Positions 1-9,152 are shown, counted from the stretch's first letter. The stretch is DNA of 64,000 bases from Sandarakinorhabdus sp. (GCA_020692215.1 JAIMKW010000002.1:434001-498000); one strand, 5' to 3'. The notes: generated from the sequence alone by a model not told the origin. Translations and numbers: made by a program.

Positions 1-163
1 CGAGGTCCCACTGGACTTTGCGCTCGATCCAGCCAACCACATTCTGCGCAAGGCGGAATGGAAGGGAAAGATGCGTCGCTTCTATGTAATTGAATGGGAA
101 GGACGAACAATCTGGGGGGCAACGGCGGGCATGTTGGTGAACCTTTCGGCGCAGTTGCGCTGA
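1..163 (+). CDS. CoA pyrophosphatase (NUDIX), C-terminal fragment
   Basis: The reading frame is open from base 2 to a TGA at 161-163 and gives the last 53 residues of a protein. The ending, with WEGRTIWGATAGMLVNL, is typical of the C-terminus of NUDIX coenzyme A pyrophosphatases, which hydrolyse CoA and its derivatives. The NUDIX box itself lies upstream of the window. The stop overlaps the start of the next gene by one base (TGATG), so the two are probably co-transcribed. The identification rests on the tail only. Confidence 0.6.
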   Translation, partial: EVPLDFALDPANHILRKAEWKGKMRRFYVIEWEGRTIWGATAGMLVNLSAQLR

Positions 164-1356
164 TGCAGATCGATCCAGCGAACTGGCATGATCGCCCCGG
201 CTTCAGTAAGCTGCTCGACGCACTTCAGCCCGATAGCGGCACGACACGCATCGTGGGCGGCGCTGTTCGGGATTGGCTGCTGAAGCTGCCAGTGTCGGAT
301 ATCGATCTGGCGACAAGCCTTACTCCGCCACAGGTGATGGCAGCGCTGAACACCGCCGGCATCCGTGTGGTGCCGACTGGCCTCGCGCATGGAACCGTTA
401 CGGCCGTCACAGGCAATACGCCCTATGAAATCACCACGTTGCGCCGGGATATCGCAACCTACGGACGGCATGCGGAGGTTGCCTTCACAGATGATTGGGC
501 CGAGGACGCTGCGCGGCGGGATTTCACCATCAACGCGCTTTATGCCGACCCGCGATCCGGTGCGATTATCGATTTCTTCACGGGTATCGATGATCTGGCG
601 GCCCGCCGCGTCCGCTTCATCGGAGAGCCGGTGGAGAGGATCGCAGAAGATCATCTGCGGATCCTGCGCTTCTTCCGTTTTTCGGCCCGTTTCGCACCTG
701 AACTCGATGCCGCAGGGCTGGCAGCCTGCACCGCCCGCGCAAACGATCTGATGGCCCTTTCACGCGAACGGATCCGCGACGAACTTCTGAAACTCCTCGC
801 ACTGCCAGCGCCTGTTCCCACCATTGCCGCCATGCTGCAGCACGCCATCTTGAAGCCTGTGCTGCCCGAAGTCGATGCAGTTCGCATATCGTCGCTGGAG
901 GCATTGATCCTCGCCGAAGCAAAGGCAGGCGTTGAGGGAGACGGACTAAGAAGGCTCGCTGCGCTGCTCCCCGAAGACCTGGCGCTGGCCGGAGAGATTT
1001 CGGGCCGCCTGAAGATGTCAAATGCCGAAAAGACGCGCCTGATTCACGCTTCAACCCGGGCACCAGTGCCAAAAGACCCGCATGCCCTCGCCTATGCTAT
1101 CGGCCCGGACGCCACACTAGACCGCCTGCTGCTGACAGCCGATCCGCGCGCCACCCATTGGGCCGGGCCGCTCCGCAGCTATGCTCGACCGCGCTTGCCC
1201 ATATCAGGCAAGGATCTGATTGCCATGGGCCTTGCACCCGGCCCCGCTGTCTCGCGCCGTCTGGTCGAAGTGGAGCAGCGCTGGATAGCGGCTGGCTTCC
1301 CAACCGATCGCAATCGGGTGATGGTGATGGCACGCGATGTCCTCGGGGTGGCATGA
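163..1356 (+). CDS. cca: CCA tRNA nucleotidyltransferase
   Basis: This class II polymerase-beta-type nucleotidyltransferase adds or repairs the 3' CCA end of tRNAs. The 397-residue product has the catalytic signature GGAVRDWLL (residues 32-40) followed by DIDLAT (46-51), which carries metal-binding aspartates. Further on are RRDFTINALY and EDHLRILRFFRFSARF, conserved in this family. I chose the ATG at 163 because it overlaps the upstream stop by one base and matches the usual N-terminus; an upstream in-frame ATG at 94 would run inside the NUDIX gene. A GrpB-like gene follows after 13 bases. Confidence 0.9.
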   Translation: MQIDPANWHDRPGFSKLLDALQPDSGTTRIVGGAVRDWLLKLPVSDIDLATSLTPPQVMAALNTAGIRVVPTGLAHGTVTAVTGNTPYEITTLRRDIATYGRHAEVAFTDDWAEDAARRDFTINALYADPRSGAIIDFFTGIDDLAARRVRFIGEPVERIAEDHLRILRFFRFSARFAPELDAAGLAACTARANDLMALSRERIRDELLKLLALPAPVPTIAAMLQHAILKPVLPEVDAVRISSLEALILAEAKAGVEGDGLRRLAALLPEDLALAGEISGRLKMSNAEKTRLIHASTRAPVPKDPHALAYAIGPDATLDRLLLTADPRATHWAGPLRSYARPRLPISGKDLIAMGLAPGPAVSRRLVEVEQRWIAAGFPTDRNRVMVMARDVLGVA

Positions 1357-1369
1357 TGGCCGCATCCCC

Positions 1370-1888
1370 ATGAACAGTCTCGTCGTTGCCCATGATCCAG
1401 ACTGGCAAAATGACTTTCTGGAAGAAGCCGCCCAACTTCAGCGCATACTTGAACCTGCACTGCAGGCGTTGCACCATATCGGAAGCACGGCAATTCCGGG
1501 AATCCTCGCAAAGCCGATCATCGACATGCTGGCGGTCGCCCGTTGCCTGGATGCGATCGATCAGTGTTCCAGCAGGCTCGAAGCCCTTGGCTACCTGCCA
1601 ATGGGTGCATTCGGGATTGAAGGCCGGCGCTATTTTCGCAAGTCAGATGAAGCAGGCCGTCGAACCCATCATCTGCACGTCTTCGAAGCAGGATCGCCCC
1701 ACATTCAGCGCCACCTCGCCTTTCGGGACTATCTGATGGCTCACCCGAGCAAGGCGGCTGAATATTCAGCTCTGAAGGCCCGTCTGAAACCAGACAGCTA
1801 CCAGCAAGCCAAGGGGCCACTCGTCGCACGCCTGGAGTCCGAGGCAATCGCCTGGGTTGGACTGAAACGGCCCTCCGAACAGGATTGA
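1370..1888 (+). CDS. GrpB/Dephospho-CoA-kinase-associated (UPF0157) family protein
   Basis: The 172-residue protein belongs to the GrpB (UPF0157) family, whose fold resembles nucleotidyltransferases but whose reaction is not established. Visible family features are HHIGSTAIPGILAKPIIDML near residue 40, with the GST and KPIID elements, and a central HHLHVF motif. The start at 1370 lies 13 bases after cca, so it is probably the last gene of that short operon. An in-frame ATG at 1337 lies inside cca and is less likely. The family call is firm; the function is unknown. Confidence 0.8.
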   Translation: MNSLVVAHDPDWQNDFLEEAAQLQRILEPALQALHHIGSTAIPGILAKPIIDMLAVARCLDAIDQCSSRLEALGYLPMGAFGIEGRRYFRKSDEAGRRTHHLHVFEAGSPHIQRHLAFRDYLMAHPSKAAEYSALKARLKPDSYQQAKGPLVARLESEAIAWVGLKRPSEQD

Positions 1889-1976
1889 ACCCCGCATTGC
1901 CCGGAGGCAAAAGGTCTCACCCCCAGATGTCGCGGGTTAGCATGTCGGCCGGCTGGCTCAGCATATAGTCACGCTG

Positions 1977-3035
1977 TCACGCAACCAAGGCTCCATGCTC
2001 CAGCTTCGGAAGAACATGACGCGCAAAGAGATCGCATTCCGCAGCATGCGGATAGCCCGAAAGAATGAAGGCCTCGATGCCTTCGGCCTGATAGGCGCGC
2101 AGCTTGGCAAGAACCTGATCCGGCGTGCCCACGATGGCAGCGCCACATCCTGACCGGGCCCGACCAATGCCGGTCCAGAGATTGTCTTCTACAAAGCCTT
2201 CATCGCCCGCAGCTTCGCGCAGCTGGGCCTGGCGCTGAACCCCGACCGACTGACTGTCGAGCGATTTCGCACGAATGGCGTCGCCGGTTTCGGGGTCGAG
2301 CTTCGAGAGCAGGCGAGAGGCATATTCGCGAGCCTCAGCCTCGGTCTCGCGGACTATCACATGGCAGCGGTAGCCAAACTTCAGCGTGCGGCCATAGCCT
2401 GCGGCACGCTTGGTCATGTCGGCGACGATTTCGCGAACCGCAGGCATCGTATCAGGCCACATGAGATAGACATCGGCCGCTTTAGCTGCTGCATCGCGGG
2501 CATCGGGCGAAAGACCGCCGAAATAGAGCGGCGGGCATTTGCCGGAAACGGTGGTGATACGCGGCGGATCAAGCTTCAGTTTCCAGAATTCGCCATCATG
2601 ATCAAGCGGCTCACCGTTCAGCAGGGTTTTCAGGATCATCATCAGTTCGACCGTGCGGTGATAGCGCGGTGCCGAACCCATGTTCTCGCCCGGCATTTCG
2701 GAGCTGATGATGTTCACGGTCAGCCGGCCGTGCATCATCCGGTCAAGCGTCGCCAGCTGGCGCGCAAGCTGCGGCGGCCACGCCTCGCCCACGCGCACAG
2801 CCAGCAGCATCCGGATGGTGCTGGTCAGCGGTGCCATCGCGGCGGCAAATGCGGTGGAATCGATGCCGAGCGCGTAGCCCGAGGGCAGAAGCACATTGTC
2901 GAACCCACCCTTTTCGGCGGTCAGCACGATATTGCGGCAATGCTCGAAGCTGGACTTCAGCGCCGCTTCGGGCGCACCCAGGAATTCATAGTCGTCATCG
3001 CACAGGGCCGAAAACCAGCTTACTTCGCAAGCCAT
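1977..3035 (-). CDS. LLM-class flavin-dependent monooxygenase, alkanesulfonate monooxygenase (SsuD)-like
   Basis: The 352-residue protein has the TIM-barrel bacterial luciferase-like fold. Features include LPSGYALGIDS, the segment TSTIRMLLAVR, ARQLATLDRMMHGRLTVNI and a conserved C-terminal GTPDQVLAKLRAY. These resemble FMNH2-dependent alkanesulfonate monooxygenases, which cleave C-S bonds with reduced flavin and O2. The start at 3035 is supported by a GGGGAG ribosome-binding site ten bases upstream. It lies 25 bases downstream of an aldo/keto reductase on the same strand, probably as one operon. No dedicated flavin reductase gene is adjacent. The substrate is not known; a sulfonated sugar is one possibility from the context. 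Confidence 0.75.
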   Translation of the reverse strand: MACEVSWFSALCDDDYEFLGAPEAALKSSFEHCRNIVLTAEKGGFDNVLLPSGYALGIDSTAFAAAMAPLTSTIRMLLAVRVGEAWPPQLARQLATLDRMMHGRLTVNIISSEMPGENMGSAPRYHRTVELMMILKTLLNGEPLDHDGEFWKLKLDPPRITTVSGKCPPLYFGGLSPDARDAAAKAADVYLMWPDTMPAVREIVADMTKRAAGYGRTLKFGYRCHVIVRETEAEAREYASRLLSKLDPETGDAIRAKSLDSQSVGVQRQAQLREAAGDEGFVEDNLWTGIGRARSGCGAAIVGTPDQVLAKLRAYQAEGIEAFILSGYPHAAECDLFARHVLPKLEHGALVA

Positions 3036-3060
3036 TTTAATATTACTCCCCAATATATTG

Positions 3061-3978
3061 TTATGGAAGATTTTCGCCCATTGCCGCCTGAAGGATTTCA
3101 TACCAACTCTGGCGCGTGAAACGCACCTTGAAGGCATCCGTTGCCTCGGCAATGCGGGCGGCCGTCTGGGTTCCTACAATTGGAATGGGGCGGGCCGGAT
3201 GGGCGCCGACAAAGGCATAGGCGACCGCCGTCAAGCCCACACCCTGCTCCCTTGCGATCCGTTCCATCACGGCCACACAGGCCTTCACATTGGGTGCGGC
3301 ATCCTTGGCCGGCGCGCCAAGCCTGCCCTGCCCCAAGGGCGACCACGCAAGAACGGAAAGACCCATTTGCATGGCCTGGTCCATCGTTCCATCGAACAAT
3401 GGCTTGGTGGCAAGCGCGGAAAATTCCGGCTGGATGGATGCCAAAGGCGTATCCAGATAGCTGGAAAGGGCGGCAACCTGCGCCGTGGTGAAATTGGAAA
3501 CCCCCACGGCCCTGGCGCGCCCCGACTCAACCAGTTTTTCAAGCGCTGCTGCCGTTTCAGCCGGGTGCGCAAGAAGATCTGGCCGGTGAATCTGCCAGAG
3601 ATCGACATGATCAACCCCCAATCGCTTAAGGGATGCATCGACGGCCTGCTCTATATAGGCAGGAGAGCTGTCATAGGGGACGCCCATGCGAATCCCGCCC
3701 TTGGTCGCCAGCACCATTCGGCCTCGCAATGCCGGCTCGGCCGCAAAAACCTGCCCCAAAAGCGCTTCGGAAGCGCCAAAGTCTTCATTGTTATCAGGTC
3801 CATAGATATCAGCCGTATCGAACAGGGTGATGCCGGCATCCAGCGCCGCCTTCACCAGCGCAGTCGCAGCGCTGACATCTGTGCCCTTGAAGCGCCACAT
3901 GCCCCATGCAAGGGGAGAAACAGACATGCCCGTGGCGCCAAGCGACACGGGATCGGCAGAAAAACAAAAGTCGCTCAT
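3061..3978 (-). CDS. Aldo/keto reductase
   Basis: The 305-residue NADPH-type aldo/keto reductase shows the full catalytic tetrad: Asp54 and Tyr59 in FDTADIYG, Lys93 in LATKGG and His131 in QIHRPD. The N-terminal LGATGMSVSPLAWGMWRF is the usual first strand and hairpin. Enzymes of this family reduce sugar aldehydes and ketones. The start at 3978 is chosen over 4020, which would run into the divergent gene. It precedes the flavin monooxygenase gene by 25 bases and is divergent from the Gfo/Idh gene with only 29 bases between the two start codons, so their promoters must overlap coding sequence or each other. Confidence 0.85.
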   Translation of the reverse strand: MSDFCFSADPVSLGATGMSVSPLAWGMWRFKGTDVSAATALVKAALDAGITLFDTADIYGPDNNEDFGASEALLGQVFAAEPALRGRMVLATKGGIRMGVPYDSSPAYIEQAVDASLKRLGVDHVDLWQIHRPDLLAHPAETAAALEKLVESGRARAVGVSNFTTAQVAALSSYLDTPLASIQPEFSALATKPLFDGTMDQAMQMGLSVLAWSPLGQGRLGAPAKDAAPNVKACVAVMERIAREQGVGLTAVAYAFVGAHPARPIPIVGTQTAARIAEATDAFKVRFTRQSWYEILQAAMGENLP

Positions 3979-4007
3979 TGCGGCTGAATGGCAGAAGCGG
4001 GGACGAA

Positions 4008-5090
4008 ATGGGAGAGACAATTCGCTACGGTCTGGTTGGAACCGGAATGATGGGCGTGGAACACATCCAGAATCTGCTGGTCACGCCCGGTGTGGAACTG
4101 GTTGCCATTGCCGATCCGGTCGAAAGCTCCCGCAATGGCGCAAAGGCCGCGCTCGGCGGGAAGTCCGTTCGCGAATATGAAACCGCAAACGACCTCGCAT
4201 CTGACGGTGGACTCGATGCCGTGATCGTCGCATCGCCCAACCACACCCACCGGGCCACGCTGGAACCCTTGTTTGCTGCCGGGGTGCATATCCTGTGTGA
4301 AAAGCCGCTGGCAACGACGGTTCCGGATGCCCGATGGGTGGTGGAACAGGCCAAAGCCAGCCCCAAGCTGTTCTGGACGGCCATGGAATATCGCTTCATG
4401 CCGCCTGTTGCCGAGTTCATCCGTGAATTGCATGAGCACAAGGTCGGGCGGCTGCGGATGCTGTCGATCCGCGAACACCGCTTCCCGTTTCTGCCCAAGG
4501 TGGGGGACTGGAACCGGTTCAGCGCCAACACCGGCGGCACCATGGTGGAGAAATGTTGCCACTTCTTCGATCTCATGCGGCTGATCGTGAAGTCCGAGCC
4601 GGTCCGCGTCTATTGCTCGGGCGCGATGGACGTGAACCATGTCGGTGAACGCTATCCCCAAGGCATCCCTGACATCATCGACAACAGCTACACGACTGTC
4701 GATTTTGCCAACGGAGTCAGGGCGATGCTCGATCTGTGCATGTTCGCAGACGGGGCAGAAGAGCAGGAAGAAATCACCGCGGTCGGCGGCGAGGCGCGGC
4801 TGGATGTGTTCATCCCTTCAGGCGATATCGTCTTTTCGCCACGGGTCGGCTTCATGAACCCCAAGCATGTGGACCGGCGAACCGTCGGCGTGGATGAAAC
4901 CGCACTCAAGGCCGGGTCGCATCACGGCTCGACCTTTTATCAGCACCAGGAATTCGCAAAGGCGATCCGCACCGGGCACCCGCCCCTGGTATCGGCGCAT
5001 GATGGGCTGATGGCGGTCGCGATCGGGGCAGCAGCCGAGCTTTCCGCGCGCGAGAAACGGGCAGTGGATATGGCGGAACTGCTCGGCTGA
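4008..5090 (+). CDS. Gfo/Idh/MocA-family oxidoreductase
   Basis: The 360-residue protein has an N-terminal Rossmann fold (GLVGTGMMGVEH near residue 8) and the family hallmark CEKPLATT, with the catalytic lysine of the EKP motif. Members are NAD(P)-dependent dehydrogenases of sugars, inositols and their derivatives, acting in the cytosol. The C-terminal domain has the expected GGTMVEKCCHFFDL stretch. The start at 4008 begins just ahead of the dinucleotide-binding motif; the longer frame from 3906 would overlap the divergent reductase. Together with that reductase, the monooxygenase and the downstream TonB-dependent receptor it suggests uptake and breakdown of a carbohydrate-like compound. Confidence 0.85.
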   Translation: MGETIRYGLVGTGMMGVEHIQNLLVTPGVELVAIADPVESSRNGAKAALGGKSVREYETANDLASDGGLDAVIVASPNHTHRATLEPLFAAGVHILCEKPLATTVPDARWVVEQAKASPKLFWTAMEYRFMPPVAEFIRELHEHKVGRLRMLSIREHRFPFLPKVGDWNRFSANTGGTMVEKCCHFFDLMRLIVKSEPVRVYCSGAMDVNHVGERYPQGIPDIIDNSYTTVDFANGVRAMLDLCMFADGAEEQEEITAVGGEARLDVFIPSGDIVFSPRVGFMNPKHVDRRTVGVDETALKAGSHHGSTFYQHQEFAKAIRTGHPPLVSAHDGLMAVAIGAAAELSAREKRAVDMAELLG

Positions 5091-5234
5091 GCCGAACAGG
5101 CCTGTGTGGCAGTGATGTGACACTGTAGCATAAAGTTTATCAACTCATGGGGAAGAGTTTGCATTTCTTCCCCGGATCAACGATTTGCCGCAATCAAGGG
5201 CCCTGTAATGGGCTCAGCAACCTTGGGGATTATC

Positions 5235-7559
5235 ATGCTCGAACTTCGGACCATCGCCCTTCTTGGCGCCTCGATCGCTGCGCTTGCAACCCCTGCTGTC
5301 GCCCAGGAAGTTGCGTCTGACGCGCCCAGCGGGGTGATGGCAGACATCGTCGTCACCGCCCAGAAGCGCGAAGAGCGGCTTCAGGATGTGCCGGTTGCTG
5401 TTTCCGTGATTTCCGGTTCGCTCATTGCCAATCAGGGCGGCGTCAACATCGAGAACGCCCAATATCTTGTTCCCTCGCTGAACTTCCGCAAATCCGGCAC
5501 CACATTGAACCAGGCGCTGTTCCTGCGCGGCGTTGGCACAATCAACTTCTCCATCGCAGCCGAGCCGTCCGTTGCAGCCGTGCTGGACGGTGTCGTTCTG
5601 CAGCGGGCTGGCGAAGGTTTCGGGGATCTCGTCGATGTCGAGCGGATCGAAGTCCTGCGTGGCCCGCAAGGCACATTGTTCGGCAAGAATGCATCTGCCG
5701 GTGTTGTGAACATCGTTTCAAAGCGCCCGACCGACAAATTCGAAGGCTATGTGGAAGGCAGCTTCTTCTTTGAGCAGGGCAATGAATACCGCCTCCGGGC
5801 CGGCGTAAACATTCCGCTTGGAGAGAATATCCGGAGCCGCTTTACCGGTTTCTGGGGCCAATATGATGGCAACTACTTCAACCTGACGACCAACGAGCGG
5901 GTCAATGGCTACGATCGCTGGGGCGTGCGCGGGATTGTGGAGGCCGATGTCGGAGACGCTGTCACGCTGACCCTGATTGGCGATTATCGCAAATCCGACG
6001 ATGATTGCTGCGCGGAATCGATCGGCACGGTGCCTTCCAACGCCGCAGCACTTGTGCTTCCAGCCAGCAGCTTTGCCGGCCCCCGTTCAACCACTATCGC
6101 GCAAAATCTGGTGACCGCCACCAAGGAAACCAGCTGGGGTGTGTCGCTGCAGGCGGACATCGACGCTGGGCTTTTGGGCACGATAACATCCATCACGGCG
6201 TTTCGGGGTTGGGATAACCTCGAAATCCGTGACGGGGACTGGCTGGACCAAGCCTATGTCGGCCTGATCCAGTTGCACGATGATGGCCCGCAGGAATCAA
6301 CCACATTCACCCAGGAGGTGCGGCTTTCGTCGCAGGGTGGCCAGTTGATCGACTATACGGCCGGAGTCTTCTACTCCAATGCAAAGGCGGATCGCACCTT
6401 CACCCGCAATGTGGTGACGTGCAACACACCGCCTGCCCCGGTGGTCGGGCTGGTGCCCTGTGGCTCGCCTGCTGCAGGCCCCTCCACTTTCCCGACCGGG
6501 ACAGCCGATTTTGGATCAGTGTTCGAGAATCTGGCCGTTTTCGGCCAGGCAACACTCAACTTGTCCGATCGCTTCAGCCTGATCGGCGGCCTTCGCTACA
6601 CCTATGATATCCTTTCGGTCGATCTCGTCCGCGTGTCCGCCCTTCCCGGCCCAGGCATTGCTGGCAATTTCGATCAGGGCGTTTTCACTGGTACGGGTTC
6701 GAACGGCATTCCCTTCCGTGCGAAAACGACCAACGATAACTGGTCGGGCAAGGCCGGCGCCCAGTTCAAGCTAACTGATAACCACATGCTGTATGGAACC
6801 TACGCCCGTGGCTACAAAGGGCCGGCATACAACGTCTTCTTCAACCTCGGTGCTGTCGGCACCAATGTCATCGACCCGGAAACCGTGGACAGCTTTGAAG
6901 TCGGCCTGAAGAACACTTTGCTGGATGGCCGACTGGTGCTCAACATGACCGGTTTCTACGCCAAGTATGAAAATTATCAGGCGAACAACCCGGATCTTGT
7001 GGCCGGTGTTGTTGTTACCCGTCTCACAAATGCGGGTTCGGTGTCGACGCGCGGCTTCGAACTCGACATGCTGGCAAGGCCAACCGAGAGCCTGTCGCTT
7101 TCCGGCGGCCTCGCCTATACCGATGCGCGGGTTGATCAGTTCAACATCCCGCCGGGCGGCAATCCTTCCAACGTCATTCCTTCTGGAACGCCGTTGGCGA
7201 ATGCGCCCAAGTGGAAGGCCAGCCTCACCGGCGACAACCGGTTCGACCTTGGCAGTTCGCTGGATCTGATTGTCGGCATGTCGGTTGCATACCAGTCGGA
7301 ACAGCTTTCGCAGTTCGATGCCAACCCCGCCGTGCGGGCAGCAACCACCATCGGCGCTTATGCCCTGGTCGACGCCCAGATCGCGCTGACAGACAAGGAC
7401 GATCGCTGGCGGGTCAGCTTCCTCGCCAGGAACCTGTTTGACGAGCATTTCGCAGCGTCGATCGTGACAGGCGGCCCAGGCGGTTCGCTGCGCTACATCA
7501 TCCCGCGGGAATCCGGCCGCTATTTCGGCCTGACGGGGCGCATCAATTTCGGCAACTGA
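5235..7559 (+). CDS. TonB-dependent outer-membrane receptor
   Basis: The 774-residue outer-membrane protein has an N-terminal signal peptide ending near ATPAVAQE. A TonB-box-like DIVVTAQKREE follows, then the plug domain with VERIEVLRGPQGTLFGKNASAGVVNIVSKRP. The long beta-barrel ends with an aromatic-rich C-terminus. It imports a ligand into the periplasm using TonB energy. The start at 5235 has GGGGAT five bases upstream; an in-frame ATG at 5208 would lengthen the signal peptide. A 13-bp-stem terminator follows at 7578. The position next to sugar-type oxidoreductases suggests a carbohydrate or carbohydrate-sulfonate ligand, but this is inference. Confidence 0.9.
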   Translation: MLELRTIALLGASIAALATPAVAQEVASDAPSGVMADIVVTAQKREERLQDVPVAVSVISGSLIANQGGVNIENAQYLVPSLNFRKSGTTLNQALFLRGVGTINFSIAAEPSVAAVLDGVVLQRAGEGFGDLVDVERIEVLRGPQGTLFGKNASAGVVNIVSKRPTDKFEGYVEGSFFFEQGNEYRLRAGVNIPLGENIRSRFTGFWGQYDGNYFNLTTNERVNGYDRWGVRGIVEADVGDAVTLTLIGDYRKSDDDCCAESIGTVPSNAAALVLPASSFAGPRSTTIAQNLVTATKETSWGVSLQADIDAGLLGTITSITAFRGWDNLEIRDGDWLDQAYVGLIQLHDDGPQESTTFTQEVRLSSQGGQLIDYTAGVFYSNAKADRTFTRNVVTCNTPPAPVVGLVPCGSPAAGPSTFPTGTADFGSVFENLAVFGQATLNLSDRFSLIGGLRYTYDILSVDLVRVSALPGPGIAGNFDQGVFTGTGSNGIPFRAKTTNDNWSGKAGAQFKLTDNHMLYGTYARGYKGPAYNVFFNLGAVGTNVIDPETVDSFEVGLKNTLLDGRLVLNMTGFYAKYENYQANNPDLVAGVVVTRLTNAGSVSTRGFELDMLARPTESLSLSGGLAYTDARVDQFNIPPGGNPSNVIPSGTPLANAPKWKASLTGDNRFDLGSSLDLIVGMSVAYQSEQLSQFDANPAVRAATTIGAYALVDAQIALTDKDDRWRVSFLARNLFDEHFAASIVTGGPGGSLRYIIPRESGRYFGLTGRINFGN

Positions 7560-7577
7560 TCTGACCGAGTGAAGCAC

Positions 7578-7611
7578 AGGGCCACGGCGGGCAACCGCCG
7601 TGGCCCTTTTC
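7578..7611 (+). terminator. Rho-independent terminator after the TonB receptor
   Basis: A perfect 13-bp inverted repeat (AGGGCCACGGCGG and its complement) encloses a GCAA tetraloop and is followed directly by TTTT. It lies 18 bases after the receptor stop codon. Confidence 0.9.
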
Positions 7612-7642
7612 ACATGGTCTGCCGATGTCCATAAGATGCAGC

Positions 7643-8665
7643 ATGGTTCGCCTTTCCGTTCTAGACCAATCCCCCATCCGCGAGGGCGGCAGCGGCGGTG
7701 AAGCCCTGCGGAACAGCCTGGAACTTGCAGCACTGGCAGACACTCTGGGCTATCACCGCTTCTGGATGGCCGAACATCATGCAACGCCCGCTCTGGCGTC
7801 TGCATCGCCCGAAATCATGCTGGCCGCCATCGGCCGGGAAACGCGCAGTATCCGCATCGGCACCGGCGGCGTCATGCTGCCCCATTATTCGCCCTTCAAG
7901 GTGGCGGAAAGCTTTTCCATGCTGGCCGGCTTGTTTCCAGACAGGGTCGATCTCGGCCTTGGCCGGGCACCCGGCTCTGATCAGCTCACAGCCTATGCTC
8001 TGCAACAGGACAGGCGCACAAAGGCAGCCCACGCCTTCCCCGAACAGGTGGTAGAGCTTTTGGCCTATTTTGATTGCGCGCTGCCTGCAGATCATCCCTT
8101 CCGCCATCTTGCAACCATGCTGCCCGGCGGGGAAGACAAACCCGACATCTGGATCCTGGGATCAAGCGACGACAGCGCTGTGCTCGCAGGCGCCCTTGGC
8201 CTGCCCTATTGCATTGCAGATTTCATCGCCGGAGAGGCCCGCCACCTTGCCGATCGCTATCGCGCCGCCTTCCGCCCTTCGGCGCGCCTGTCGGCCCCGC
8301 AGGTGATGGTGGCATGCTGGGCGCTTGCAGCGGCAGATACCGAAACAGCGCGCTGGCTTGCCGGCCCTTCGCGCATGATGCTGGCCCATCTTCTGCGTGG
8401 GGCTCTTGTCGCGGTGCCGGATTCGGCGCGGGCGGCCATATGGCTGCGTGATAACCCTGTTCCAAATCAACCGGGGCGTGTGCCCATCATCGGCACCGCC
8501 GTGGAATGCCGGATCGCCATAGAAGCAAAAGCCGCACTTTATGGGGCCGACGAGATCATGCTGGTGAACATCCTGCACAGCCATGCCGACCGCATGGAAA
8601 GCTACAGACTGATTGCGGGCGAAATGATGCACCGGGCAGAGGCTGCAAGCGCAACGCCCGCGTAA
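7643..8665 (+). CDS. LLM-class flavin-dependent oxidoreductase (MsnO8/YhbW type)
   Basis: The 340-residue protein begins MVRLSVLDQSPI, typical of the MsnO8/YhbW subgroup of luciferase-like flavoproteins. It continues with GYHRFWMAEHH, IGTGGVMLPHYSPFKVAE and RVDLGLGRAPGSD, all hallmarks of that subgroup. A flavin-dependent redox function is likely; the substrate is unknown. The start at 7643 matches family members; an ATG at 7625 would add six residues. Neither candidate has a strong ribosome-binding site. It sits between a terminator and a small convergent unknown gene, so it is probably monocistronic and marks the edge of the photosynthesis cluster. Confidence 0.8.
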   Translation: MVRLSVLDQSPIREGGSGGEALRNSLELAALADTLGYHRFWMAEHHATPALASASPEIMLAAIGRETRSIRIGTGGVMLPHYSPFKVAESFSMLAGLFPDRVDLGLGRAPGSDQLTAYALQQDRRTKAAHAFPEQVVELLAYFDCALPADHPFRHLATMLPGGEDKPDIWILGSSDDSAVLAGALGLPYCIADFIAGEARHLADRYRAAFRPSARLSAPQVMVACWALAAADTETARWLAGPSRMMLAHLLRGALVAVPDSARAAIWLRDNPVPNQPGRVPIIGTAVECRIAIEAKAALYGADEIMLVNILHSHADRMESYRLIAGEMMHRAEAASATPA

Positions 8666-8682
8666 TCCCGCGCAGCCTTGCG

Positions 8683-9000
8683 TCAATCCTTTCTTCGTCC
8701 GCCCCGGGGAACATGCTGCACAAGCATTACCTCCTCAAGAGCGAACACATGTGTCCATTGGCCTGCCCTCGTTGAAGCCTCGCCAAGCGGCCCATCGACA
8801 CGAACGGCCATTGCACCGTGGATAATCGCCCCCGATCGCAAATGGATATCGACTGTCTCGACCCTGGAAGCGGCAAGTGCTGCCCAGGCGGTTGCGATCA
8901 GCAGTTCCCCTGTCCGCCAACGGTCCACGCCGGGGGAATTCCTGCCATCGGCATTGGTCGAGAAACGGTGATGGCCGGCAAGATCCATGAATGCAGACAT
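8683..9000 (-). CDS. Hypothetical small protein, possibly beta-barrel
   Basis: I do not recognise this 105-residue protein. An Ala-rich helix (residues about 30-48) is followed by alternating strands such as VETVDIHLRSGAIIHGAMAV and HVFALEEVMLVQ. That pattern recalls a small SH3/LSm-like barrel. It begins 86 bases downstream of the puf-operon terminator on the same strand, so it is probably a separate unit. A GGGGAA sequence lies about 12 bases before the start. It converges with the LLM oxidoreductase gene with 17 bases between stops. It looks more protein-like than the competing frames, but expression is unproven. Confidence 0.5.
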   Translation of the reverse strand: MSAFMDLAGHHRFSTNADGRNSPGVDRWRTGELLIATAWAALAASRVETVDIHLRSGAIIHGAMAVRVDGPLGEASTRAGQWTHVFALEEVMLVQHVPRGGRRKD

Positions 9001-9086
9001 CCGATGCGCTGGGTTCCCCTATCACGGCGCGAACCGATCATAGCTGAGGGTTCCCGGAACGTTTGTAGAGCGCCCCGCGCAATCAC

Positions 9087-9125
9087 AAAAAAGGCACCTG
9101 AACCGATTGCCTCGGCCCAGGCGCC
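9087..9125 (-). terminator. Terminator of the bchC-puf operon
   Basis: Read on the minus strand, GGCGCCTG pairs with CAGGTGCC (one G-U), with a smaller inner hairpin (CCGA/TCGG), and is followed by a run of six T. It lies 28 bases after the pufC stop, where the end of the long bchCXYZ-pufBALMC transcript would be expected. Confidence 0.8.
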
Positions 9126-9152
9126 CATTTTTCGCCAGATTGATTTCAGATG

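Noticed and set aside
5105..5122. TGT-N12-ACA match upstream of the TonB receptor
   Set aside because: About 15 such matches are expected by chance in 64 kb. The arms lack the TGTCAA/TTGACA extension seen at the PGC promoters, and the gene is not photosynthetic.
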